From a virus, in the IMG/VR virus record IMGVR_UViG_3300018421_000024, positions 1 through 63,231 of that record: DNA of 63,231 nt; one strand, written 5' to 3'. Made by a program: the position numbers and the translations under genes. The first letter of the stretch is position 1. Each line of letters begins with the position of its first letter. Positions 23,163 to 29,698 of this stretch are shown here, piece after piece. The notes beneath the pieces are model-generated. The model searched no databases, was not told the origin of the DNA, and was given only the letters and a program-made list of their open reading frames with translations.

Positions 23163-23338
23163 TACGCAGCCCTCTTGTTAGCAAGTTCACGGTGAATAGT
23201 CTTTTTTCGACCAACATTGTAGTATGATTCTTTGAAACCAATCCTGCGAGACAGACTCAGAGACTTCTTTGCCTTCTGAGCAGGCAAGACATGAATCTTG
23301 CCGCCTCGCGCCAAAAACTGTTCAACTGTCTCAATCAT
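23162..23338 (-). CDS. Small basic protein (58 aa), unknown
   Basis: A 58-residue basic protein from ATG at 23338 to TAA at 23162-23164: it opens MIETVEQFLARGGKIHVLPA, then has KKSLSLSRR and a KRAA end. Its start overlaps the stop of the ArdC-like gene (GGAGGCTGCGTAATG) and its stop overlaps the next ATG. Its small size makes it easy to miss. The run of Lys and Arg suggests nucleic-acid or nucleoid contact, but nothing more can be said. Confidence 0.68.
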   Translation of the reverse strand: MIETVEQFLARGGKIHVLPAQKAKKSLSLSRRIGFKESYYNVGRKKTIHRELANKRAA

Positions 23339-23598
23339 TACGCAGCCTCCAATTCAGTGGTTTCTTCAATCGGGAACACCCAGAAACGCTTGGGAACCTT
23401 CTTAAACTTGGTCTCTCCAGTCGTGGGGTCTTCGACCTTCTTCGTTACGACTCGCACCAACTCAATACCAGTACCTGCCGCCACGCGGCGTCCAATCGAC
23501 TTGGCCTGCATGAAGGTGAGAAATCCTTCAGACTCATACTCAGCAAGTATGTCAGCATTCTTTCCAGTGTAGGCGTTACCAGTCACGTAATTAATCAT
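23338..23598 (-). CDS. Mini ArdC-like N-terminal-domain protein
   Basis: An 86-residue protein from ATG at 23598 (a TTG three bases earlier is possible; GAGG lies nine bases before the ATG). NYVTGNAYTGKNADIL, LTFMQAKSIGRRVAAGTGIELVRV and KRFWVFPIEET match, in order, the ArdC N-terminal ssDNA-binding domain (TG-x-Y-x-G-x-N, TF-x-QA, V-x-x-G, FxVF). ArdC proteins are plasmid antirestriction factors of about 300 residues; here only the N-terminal domain is present. It is the first gene after the promoter module at 23633-23661. Confidence 0.68.
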   Translation of the reverse strand: MINYVTGNAYTGKNADILAEYESEGFLTFMQAKSIGRRVAAGTGIELVRVVTKKVEDPTTGETKFKKVPKRFWVFPIEETTELEAA

Positions 23599-23632
23599 CA
23601 AATCAATCCTCTTTCATCAGATTACGGATAGG

Positions 23633-23661
23633 AGGCTACAGGAGTTCGGTGAAAATGTCAA
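23633..23661 (-). promoter_or_regulatory. Sigma70-type early promoter (module A)
   Basis: TTGACA (23661-23656), 17-base spacer, TAGCCT (23638-23633) on the minus strand, 35 bases before the ArdC-like ATG. The -10 is weak, but the segment AACTCCTGTA around it and everything upstream is shared with module B at 54601, where the -10 is a perfect TATAAT. Confidence 0.65.
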
Positions 23662-23664
23662 CTC

Positions 23665-23797
23665 GTAAGTCATTGATTTCCAACGACTTTTCCAGCGATT
23701 GTAAGTTATTGATTTTATTGAAGTTTTTCCGAAAAAAAATTAACTTTTTTCATGAAATTTTTCGTAAATTTTACACATTTTGATCGAAAAAATCGAT
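23665..23797 (-). repeat. Upstream regulatory repeat module, copy A
   Basis: This 222-base gap carries two GTAAGTYATTGATTT repeats (23665-23679 and 23701-23715, 36 bases start to start), a 22-base block at 23707-23728 and a 25-base block at 23740-23764 that are identical to module B (54638-54659 and 54707-54731), and a 20-base block at 23778-23797 matching 54745-54764 with one mismatch. In module B the last block is the 3' end of the DUF3310 gene, so copy A contains a non-coding relic of it. The remaining bases to 23823 show nothing clear. Confidence 0.75.
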
Positions 23798-23823
23798 AAT
23801 AGATGGTTATATCCAGTAGGTGG

Positions 23824-24501
23824 TTATAACATTCCTCTATTGTAGAGGTCGAAGAATTTTCGCGTCATGGGTGTCCATTCTGATAGTTCCTCGGTGAAGA
23901 CCACGGGTTCATTCGAATCGTGAACAGCCATCAGTATCACGATCTGGTCTATTTTCATATCATAATGTTGTTCGACCATGTCGGCATACGCAGCGCCTTG
24001 CATAAAGTAGTTTTTGATCTGACTACGTGTTTTGCGTTTCTTTGAAGTCTTGAAGTCCAGTATTGTGTTCTTACCGTTGTATCGACAAATCAAGTCAGCA
24101 GTACCTGCCGCTTTGAGAGAGTCACTATACATCTGCAATTCAACACCATAGACTTCATCGACATTTTCATCAAGAAAAGGTTTGATAGTTTTGAATGTAG
24201 TCCAAGCAATAGGGTTTAGGTTTTCTTCAGTAAGTATATTCAGCATATACTTTTCCGCGATATCATGAACCGCGGTACCAGCAACAGATGCTTGGCGTGA
24301 GATACGGTTTGCCTCTTTTTCACCGACACGTGCGCGCCAGATAGCAATACCTTTTTTATTGAGGTAAGAAAGAGCTGTAGTGACGGAGGTGTATTTGTCA
24401 CCCGATTCCGTCACGTACAGTCTTTTACCATCCTCGTTTATTCGTTTAAGTATCTTAGGCTCAAATAGTTTAAGCGCAAAGTCCGAGTTGTTGCCTAGCA
24501 A
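23824..24501 (-). CDS. PD-(D/E)XK exonuclease (MGME1/RecB-like)
   Basis: A 225-residue nuclease. GTAVHDIAEKY (about residues 75-85), GVELQMYSDSLKAAGTADLI (E, then G-x-x-D) and TILDFKTSKK (D-x-K) give the complete catalytic set of the RecB/MGME1-like family; a later GAAYADMVEQHY fits the QxxxY position loosely. The start is taken as TTG at 24501 because AAGGAG lies seven bases upstream; it overlaps the phoH gene by 32 bases. A role in DNA recombination or host DNA breakdown is likely. Confidence 0.82.
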   Translation of the reverse strand: MLGNNSDFALKLFEPKILKRINEDGKRLYVTESGDKYTSVTTALSYLNKKGIAIWRARVGEKEANRISRQASVAGTAVHDIAEKYMLNILTEENLNPIAWTTFKTIKPFLDENVDEVYGVELQMYSDSLKAAGTADLICRYNGKNTILDFKTSKKRKTRSQIKNYFMQGAAYADMVEQHYDMKIDQIVILMAVHDSNEPVVFTEELSEWTPMTRKFFDLYNRGML

Positions 24502-25216
24502 TGATATACTCCTTCACTAATAAACTTCGCACAATATCTTCCTCTGTGAATTCAATGTGATCGAAGTTTGATAATCTATCAATAATCTTCATAAACTGGA
24601 TCAGACCTTCTTTGTCTTGTCTCTTTACAAGATCACTTTGTCTGAAATCACCGCAAAAAATAACTCGGCAGTTATCGCCTATCCTTGTTATGAGTGAATC
24701 TAACTCATGAAAATTCATGTTGTTTACTTCATCCACTATAACAATTGAGTTGTTCAATGTCAAGCCCCGGACGAACGATGTACACATGAATTGCACCAGA
24801 CGTTTGTGCTTTAGTATTTCATATGCGTCACCACGGCCGAAGAGTTCATTACAAATTGCTTTGTAAGGTTCCTCGTAAACTCCTATTTTGTCGCTTTCTT
24901 TGCCTGGAAGGAATCCGATATCTCGGGTAGGGACAACACTTCTTACAATTGTAATGTTGTCGTAACAGTTATCTTCGCCTTGATTACTGAAGATTTCATC
25001 GAGCGCAAGATAAAGTGATATGAAGGTCTTACCTGTGCCGGCCATGCCGTGTAGTAGTAAGTGGTTGCCTTCATCGTAAGAGTCGAATGTCTCTTGTTGT
25101 GTTAATGTTTTAGGTACAATATTCGCTAGTTTCATGCCTCTCTGTGGTACTTGGTCGCGTTCATCTAATATTCCGTGTTTCTTCAGTGTGCGCCGTTGTC
25201 TCTTTGAAAGTGCCAT
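24470..25216 (-). CDS. phoH: PhoH-like ATPase
   Basis: A 248-residue PhoH-family P-loop protein. Walker A is GMAGTGKT at residues 57-64, then a VVPTRDIGFLPG block, SFVRGLTL, Walker B NSIVIVDEVNNM and the sensor-like VIFCGDFRQSDL. The family is common in marine phages; it may act as an RNA/DNA helicase or RNase-linked ATPase, and its role in infection is unsettled. The C-terminal codons overlap the exonuclease start, linking the two. Confidence 0.9.
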   Translation of the reverse strand: MALSKRQRRTLKKHGILDERDQVPQRGMKLANIVPKTLTQQETFDSYDEGNHLLLHGMAGTGKTFISLYLALDEIFSNQGEDNCYDNITIVRSVVPTRDIGFLPGKESDKIGVYEEPYKAICNELFGRGDAYEILKHKRLVQFMCTSFVRGLTLNNSIVIVDEVNNMNFHELDSLITRIGDNCRVIFCGDFRQSDLVKRQDKEGLIQFMKIIDRLSNFDHIEFTEEDIVRSLLVKEYIIARQQLGLCA

Positions 25217-25257
25217 ATGATAGACCTTATTGTTGGTTAATGGAAATTACACCCTCA

Positions 25258-25485
25258 TTACCAAGTGTTGATGTTTGACCTCCTATTTCCTTTTTTGATG
25301 GTTTTTAAAAGATCGCGAAAATTATCATCAGGTTTCATTCTACCTGAATCGCGAACTAATGTGCTGGATCCGATAACGGTAGAGAGATGTGGATTACTCT
25401 CTCTGAAGGCGTCTAACTCGGAGATTTTCATGAAGTGTTCTTCTATCTCGCCAGAGTCAGCGTTTTTGAAAGTATATGTCGGCAT
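25258..25485 (-). CDS. Small FmdB-like protein lacking cysteines
   Basis: A 75-residue protein opening MPTYTFKNADSGEIEEHFMK, a pattern seen in FmdB-type zinc ribbons, but it contains no cysteine, so it cannot form the zinc site. Similar proteins occur in marine T4-like phages. It has no Shine-Dalgarno; instead GATAAATA ends five bases before the ATG, which would give a leaderless late transcript. Confidence 0.68.
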   Translation of the reverse strand: MPTYTFKNADSGEIEEHFMKISELDAFRESNPHLSTVIGSSTLVRDSGRMKPDDNFRDLLKTIKKGNRRSNINTW

Positions 25486-25493
25486 ATTGGTAT

Positions 25494-25676
25494 TTATCTA
25501 GAAACGAAGTCCGAGGACCATTCATCGTACTCTACATGAGAAATATCTTCTACATTATTTGAACGAAACATGTTCTTTAATCTTTTTTCGTTCTTTTTCT
25601 TAACGTTAATATTTTTCTTTGGGCCATCGTAGAATCGTCTTTCAACACTACGATTGTCACGCCGTGTCTTACTCAT
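25494..25676 (-). CDS. Small basic protein, unknown
   Basis: A 60-residue protein, very basic in its first two thirds (KKNINVKKKNEKRLKNMFRS) and acidic at the end (EDISHVEYDEW). Short proteins of this composition are found beside phoH in marine T4-like phages. It may bind nucleic acid. It ends nine bases before the FmdB-like ATG. Confidence 0.6.
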   Translation of the reverse strand: MSKTRRDNRSVERRFYDGPKKNINVKKKNEKRLKNMFRSNNVEDISHVEYDEWSSDFVSR

Positions 25677-25687
25677 TGTTTTCTCCG

Positions 25688-26110
25688 TCAGATCGGTAAG
25701 TTTGGAAGTGCTTCTTTTACAAGTTTCTTGGTGATGCCTTTGTACGGTATTTTTTTATCTTTTACCGAACAGACAAGTTTAGCCTCTTCTGGATGTATAC
25801 TCTCCAAAAGATCGATGAAAAGTGATTCTCTTTTTATCTGATGTACATTAGTATTCACGGGTTCAATAAACAAATAAAACTTCCTAAGTTCTCTGTATAA
25901 ACCAGAATCATTTGATTGTCCCAGTTCATTTGGTTTATAGGGGGGTTCTCCAGGTGGTAGTGCAAACTTAACATCTGGATTAAAAACCCATTCGAAAAAT
26001 TTCAACATGACTGGATTTCCTTGATGATATCTCAGATGTTGTATTTTTTCTTTCTTTGTAGGTTTTTCAGAAACTTCTTCTAAAATTTTACTCACTAAAG
26101 GTAGTGCCAT
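25688..26110 (-). CDS. Conserved T4-like marine phage protein (DUF6433-like)
   Basis: A 140-residue protein from ATG at 26110, chosen because GGAG lies six bases upstream; an in-frame ATG at 26128 has none. The blocks PVMLKFFEWVFNPDVKFALP, PPYKPNEL, LYRELRKFYLF and LFIDLLESIHPEEAKLV match a conserved protein of marine T4-like phages of unknown role. It overlaps the upstream gene by 23 bases. Confidence 0.75.
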   Translation of the reverse strand: MALPLVSKILEEVSEKPTKKEKIQHLRYHQGNPVMLKFFEWVFNPDVKFALPPGEPPYKPNELGQSNDSGLYRELRKFYLFIEPVNTNVHQIKRESLFIDLLESIHPEEAKLVCSVKDKKIPYKGITKKLVKEALPNLPI

Positions 26111-26444
26111 TATTATCTCCAAAATCAAATTCTAATTGTTTTTTATTAAAAAATGTATCTCTCTGATACATCGTTTGTGCAAAATCTTGCAAAGGGTGTT
26201 CTATGTCGGACATTTTACACAACAACGAACGTATCGACTCATAAACAAAAGATGTTTCATAGATCAACTCGTCTCCATCAAATTTTGCAGAAAAACCGGC
26301 CGTGTCTATGTCTATCAACATATTTTCTATCAAAAATTCTGATGTAACAATTATATCGTCATCAAGAGCAAGTTCATAATTTTTCTGATCTTCAATCTGT
26401 TGCATTCTTTTATGAAGAGGAAACTGTATTACATTTTCTGCCAT
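26088..26444 (-). CDS. Small acidic protein, unknown
   Basis: A 118-residue protein opening MAENVIQFPLHKRMQQIED, the usual look of a small T4-like early protein; an upstream ATG at 26474 is also in frame and lies three bases after CATAAATA. The C-terminus is acidic with QLEFDFGDN. It overlaps the following gene by 23 bases. No function is recognised. Confidence 0.6.
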   Translation of the reverse strand: MAENVIQFPLHKRMQQIEDQKNYELALDDDIIVTSEFLIENMLIDIDTAGFSAKFDGDELIYETSFVYESIRSLLCKMSDIEHPLQDFAQTMYQRDTFFNKKQLEFDFGDNNGTTFSE

Positions 26445-26480
26445 ACTCGTACCAACGTTCAGCTGTGGTCTCATTGGTAT

Positions 26481-27503
26481 TTATGAGGTCTTATAGTTGA
26501 ACAGTTGCGATTCTTGCTTAGGAAACGATGTATCTTCAACCTGCATTACTAGAGCACGCATTAACGCAATCCATTCATAGATTCTATAATCCCAGTTGTA
26601 GAAAGTATCCGCATAAGTTTTCATAGGACTCAATTTAGAAAGATATGATTGATTACCATAATTTTCTATCGCATTATCCAAAATGTTGTATAACATGCCT
26701 GCATGTGAATTTACATTCTCGTGCATCTGATACATTTGTGTCCAGTTTGCGGCAGTTTCAGGCAAGGCAGCAAAATTACTATGTATGCACACAAGACCAG
26801 CGGACATTGCTTCCATCAAACACATACAAGATGTTTCAGCCCATATTGAAGGGTATGCAAAGATATGCGATTTCTGTAACGCTTCTCTCACCACATTATT
26901 TGGTGCAGTGCCGTGATACGTCATGTTAGGATGTTGTTCAATTTTTTTGAACACCTCTTCATATTGTACATCACGTTCTTCCCATCCATAAAGTTTGAAT
27001 GAAGAGAATACATCAAGGTGTATATGAGGATATTTTTCTGATAATTTTTCTACGACAGGTGCAAGTATAATCAAACCTCTATGAGGTGTCGGAGTATAGA
27101 TTATATTGAGTCTTTCTTTAAAATCAGGTTTCTCGTGTTCTGCAATCGGAATAATTGCGTTTTGCAACACGACACAATCAGACCAGTTAAGATCATACAT
27201 GTTGATATAGTTTTGCATCTGCCAATTGGAGACAAACACATACTTGTGAAATCTATTTTTCTTGTTTTTATCTTTCAGAAACTCAGACTCAGGATCTCCA
27301 GGTAAGTCATGAGCCCAAAAGATACGAATCTTATCCTCATCTAACTCACGAACACGCGATGAAACAATCTGAAATTTTTTCAACAACTCCGCATCAGTCG
27401 TAGAAAGTCGTTTTGCTAACTCTTTTGTCAACGTCTCTGTACCGCCGTTTGAGTTTAAATTGGTCTCATTCGGTTGATACTCACCATTCAAAATTTGCGA
27501 CAT
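26481..27503 (-). CDS. Glycosyltransferase, GT4-like
   Basis: A 340-residue GT-B fold glycosyltransferase. NSNGGTETLTKELAKRL near the N-terminus is the acceptor-domain glycine loop, IYTPTPHRGLIILAPVVEKL is the donor-domain start, and FAYPSIWAETSCMCLMEAMSAG carries the E-x7-E signature of family 4. It may decorate phage DNA, virion proteins or host surface glycans; substrate cannot be told. It follows the glutaredoxin gene by eight bases. Confidence 0.82.
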   Translation of the reverse strand: MSQILNGEYQPNETNLNSNGGTETLTKELAKRLSTTDAELLKKFQIVSSRVRELDEDKIRIFWAHDLPGDPESEFLKDKNKKNRFHKYVFVSNWQMQNYINMYDLNWSDCVVLQNAIIPIAEHEKPDFKERLNIIYTPTPHRGLIILAPVVEKLSEKYPHIHLDVFSSFKLYGWEERDVQYEEVFKKIEQHPNMTYHGTAPNNVVREALQKSHIFAYPSIWAETSCMCLMEAMSAGLVCIHSNFAALPETAANWTQMYQMHENVNSHAGMLYNILDNAIENYGNQSYLSKLSPMKTYADTFYNWDYRIYEWIALMRALVMQVEDTSFPKQESQLFNYKTS

Positions 27504-27511
27504 TATATCTC

Positions 27512-27742
27512 CTAACTTGTTACCAATTCAGGCAACGCTTTTAAAAATTCATTGTAAGTGTATGTGTTGTCTTCATTGACAATCAACGGCGCAGATCGAA
27601 CATTCGGATATTCTTCCATAAACTCTTCACGTGTAATATCAACACCGATCTCAACAGTCTGATACGATACGCCTTTTGCGTTCATCATGTTTTTGGCTGT
27701 GTCGCACTGAGGACAGTTGCCTTTTGTGTATATTCTAATCAT
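27512..27742 (-). CDS. Glutaredoxin
   Basis: A 76-residue glutaredoxin: MIRIYTKGNCPQCDTAK with the CPQC redox pair at residues 10-13 and a cis-proline region RSAPLIV. It probably reduces the phage ribonucleotide reductase encoded upstream (nrdA, nrdB), as T4 NrdC does. Its ATG overlaps the end of the GIY-YIG-like gene by eight bases. Confidence 0.9.
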   Translation of the reverse strand: MIRIYTKGNCPQCDTAKNMMNAKGVSYQTVEIGVDITREEFMEEYPNVRSAPLIVNEDNTYTYNEFLKALPELVTS

Positions 27743-28172
27743 CTAAACTCACCAGTTGTTTTGAATTTATCTTTACACCTATAAACTCGTTATAGTAGCT
27801 CTCAGTTAACAGAACATTTCTATCGACCTGTTCTTTCATTTCATAATAAGAACATTGTGTTTTTGTCTTACATAAGTGTAACACACTTCGATGAAACTTG
27901 TCAACACCAAGTCTTTCTATGTCCTCTAATAATTTATTAGACGAACCGTAATACGTTTTCCAATCCGATTCGACTCGCTTAATTCGTCTTCTTTTCTTTC
28001 CTTTCAAGGGCGGCAGTTTTTTATTTGACCAAAAAAACTTTTTACCCACGTAATATTTTAAGTCTACTGTATTATGTATCAAATACACCATACCAGTATA
28101 GTCTATCACATCATCAGTTTCAAGTACAACGTCATTATAATACCAAGGATTATTATATGACGCTAACACCAT
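27735..28172 (-). CDS. GIY-YIG-like putative nuclease
   Basis: A 145-residue protein with GMVYLIHNTVDLKYYVGKKFFW, resembling the GIY-YIG core (here G-x-VYLI then YYVGKK), followed by a basic linker, a conserved-looking WKTYYGSS and a C-terminal YYEMKEQVD with a candidate catalytic Glu. Proteins like this lie in nrd regions of T4-like phages. It may be a free-standing homing endonuclease or a domesticated nuclease. It overlaps both neighbouring genes. Confidence 0.65.
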   Translation of the reverse strand: MVLASYNNPWYYNDVVLETDDVIDYTGMVYLIHNTVDLKYYVGKKFFWSNKKLPPLKGKKRRRIKRVESDWKTYYGSSNKLLEDIERLGVDKFHRSVLHLCKTKTQCSYYEMKEQVDRNVLLTESYYNEFIGVKINSKQLVSLDD

Positions 28173-28330
28173 TCATCATCCTCTAGATCAATAGTGAAGT
28201 CTTCAATGTTGGCACTACAGATAGGACAAAATTGAACCTCGACCTCCACTTCATCTTCATAGTTTGATTGCAACACAATCACATCACATTTGACCTCACA
28301 TGATATACAGTTTATTGTTTTTCTTTTCAT
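28163..28330 (-). CDS. Small zinc-ribbon-like protein (55 aa)
   Basis: A 55-residue protein from ATG at 28330 to TAG at 28163-28165. CISCEVKC near the N-terminus and CPIC in the middle give two CxxC pairs, as in a zinc ribbon; the C-terminus is acidic. It fits between nrdB (one base away) and the GIY-YIG-like gene, which it overlaps by ten bases. It may be a transcription-linked or redox accessory protein; no family is assigned. Confidence 0.68.
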   Translation of the reverse strand: MKRKTINCISCEVKCDVIVLQSNYEDEVEVEVQFCPICSANIEDFTIDLEDDEWC

Positions 28331-29398
28331 CTACAATTTAAATCCTTTGAATGTTGATTCGTCTACGTCTTTTTTGATTCCTCCGACAATATAGGAAGTA
28401 ATTTCTGTTTCTTGAGGAGCGACCTGTACATCAGAACCGCTAATCCATTTTTCTGTCCAAGGCAAAGGGTTGTTTGAAGTTCTAGAGCCTAGACCGATTG
28501 AATGAAGTCTTTTTGCAACAATGAAGTCAACATAATCACATAACAGATTCTCGTTTAATCCAATCATTGATCCGTCTTTGAATAGATACTTCGCCCATTC
28601 TTTTTCCTGTCGTGCAACATCTTGAAAAATTTGCATGACTTCATCTTCGCACTCTTCTGCTATTTTAGCGTAATCACTGTCCTCTTTTCTCAACAACTTA
28701 ATCATCTGTTGCGTTGATGCCATGTGTATGTTCTCATCGCGAGCAATAAACTTAATGATCTTCGCATTACCTTCCATCTTCTTGAGTTCAGCAAAAGCCC
28801 ACGAACAGGCAAATGACACATAGAATCGAACACCTTCCAATGCATTGACAGCATTCAAACACAACCACAATGCTTTCTTATGTGCATATGATCCATAAAT
28901 GTCACGTTTTTTGGTGATGTTAATTAGTCCGTCATAATACTTAGAGATAGATTCAGCACAGTCAACAATTTCTTGAATGTCTAACATCTCATCGAATACT
29001 CTTGAAGGGTCGCTGTAGATATTACGAATGATATGCGTATACGAACGAGAGTGAATAGTCTCAAAGAATGACCAAGAGATGATCCAATTTTCCAGTTCAG
29101 GTAACGAACAGATATTGAGAAACGCCTCAATAGGTCCTCGGCCTTGTACACTGTCGAGAAGAATCTGTCGTTTCAGATTGCTGGTAAAGATGTGTTGTTC
29201 ATGATCATTCAACGTTTTGAAATCTTTACCGTCACGACTAATATCAACCTCTTCTGGTCTCCAGAAAAACCCTAGTTGTTTTTCAGTAAGTTTTTCGAAG
29301 ATTGTATAGCGTTGCTTATCATACCGAGCTATATTTAATGACTCACCAAAAAATGCTGGTTGAGTCATGTTATCAACAAACTTATTGTTAAAGATCAT
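28331..29398 (-). CDS. nrdB: Ribonucleotide reductase class Ia beta subunit
   Basis: A 355-residue NrdB. ETIHSRSYTHIIRNIYSD contains the position of the radical tyrosine in the E. coli enzyme (SRSYTHII), and the iron ligands fall in the DHEQ, FFETIHSRSY and RDENIHM blocks. It supplies the tyrosyl radical to NrdA for making deoxyribonucleotides. The C-terminal FKGFKL is the NrdA-binding tail. It lies downstream of nrdA with one small gene between. Confidence 0.95.
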   Translation of the reverse strand: MIFNNKFVDNMTQPAFFGESLNIARYDKQRYTIFEKLTEKQLGFFWRPEEVDISRDGKDFKTLNDHEQHIFTSNLKRQILLDSVQGRGPIEAFLNICSLPELENWIISWSFFETIHSRSYTHIIRNIYSDPSRVFDEMLDIQEIVDCAESISKYYDGLINITKKRDIYGSYAHKKALWLCLNAVNALEGVRFYVSFACSWAFAELKKMEGNAKIIKFIARDENIHMASTQQMIKLLRKEDSDYAKIAEECEDEVMQIFQDVARQEKEWAKYLFKDGSMIGLNENLLCDYVDFIVAKRLHSIGLGSRTSNNPLPWTEKWISGSDVQVAPQETEITSYIVGGIKKDVDESTFKGFKL

Positions 29399-29399
29399 T

Positions 29400-29690
29400 T
29401 TAATCCTCTAGATCAAGAGTAAATGTTACATCAATGTCGCCTAGATCATCTAGATCAGATAAAGTAAAGTTTGTATGACAAATATCATCATTGATATCGT
29501 AACTTATATTCTCAGGAAAAACTTGTATTTCTCCTGTATTGGTAACAGTTGTTTCCAGATCATAGTCATCAAAAGAAACGTTCACCGTGATATCCTCTTC
29601 GGTTTGTTTTTTGAAGATTCTATCCCAATTGTCATCGAATGTTTTTTTACCAATATTCATAGGCCTTCTCTTGCTCCCTTTACCAGACAT
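29400..29690 (-). CDS. Small acidic protein between nrdA and nrdB
   Basis: A 96-residue protein. The N-terminus MSGKGSKRRP plus FDDNWDRIFKK is a recurrent opening in short phage proteins; the remainder is very acidic beta-like sequence (TLSDLDDLGDIDVTFTLDLED). It is coupled to nrdB by a one-base gap. Its function is unknown. Confidence 0.68.
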   Translation of the reverse strand: MSGKGSKRRPMNIGKKTFDDNWDRIFKKQTEEDITVNVSFDDYDLETTVTNTGEIQVFPENISYDINDDICHTNFTLSDLDDLGDIDVTFTLDLED

Positions 29691-29698
29691 TTCTCACC

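Noticed and set aside
26471-26479. CATAAATA three bases before an in-frame ATG at 26474 as a late promoter.
   Set aside because: First base differs from TATAAATA and the distance is too short; a downstream ATG at 26444 fits the protein family start better.
27735-28172. Interpreting the GIY-YIG-like gene as an intron-encoded endonuclease.
   Set aside because: nrdB and nrdA on either side are uninterrupted and full length; no intron sequence is present.
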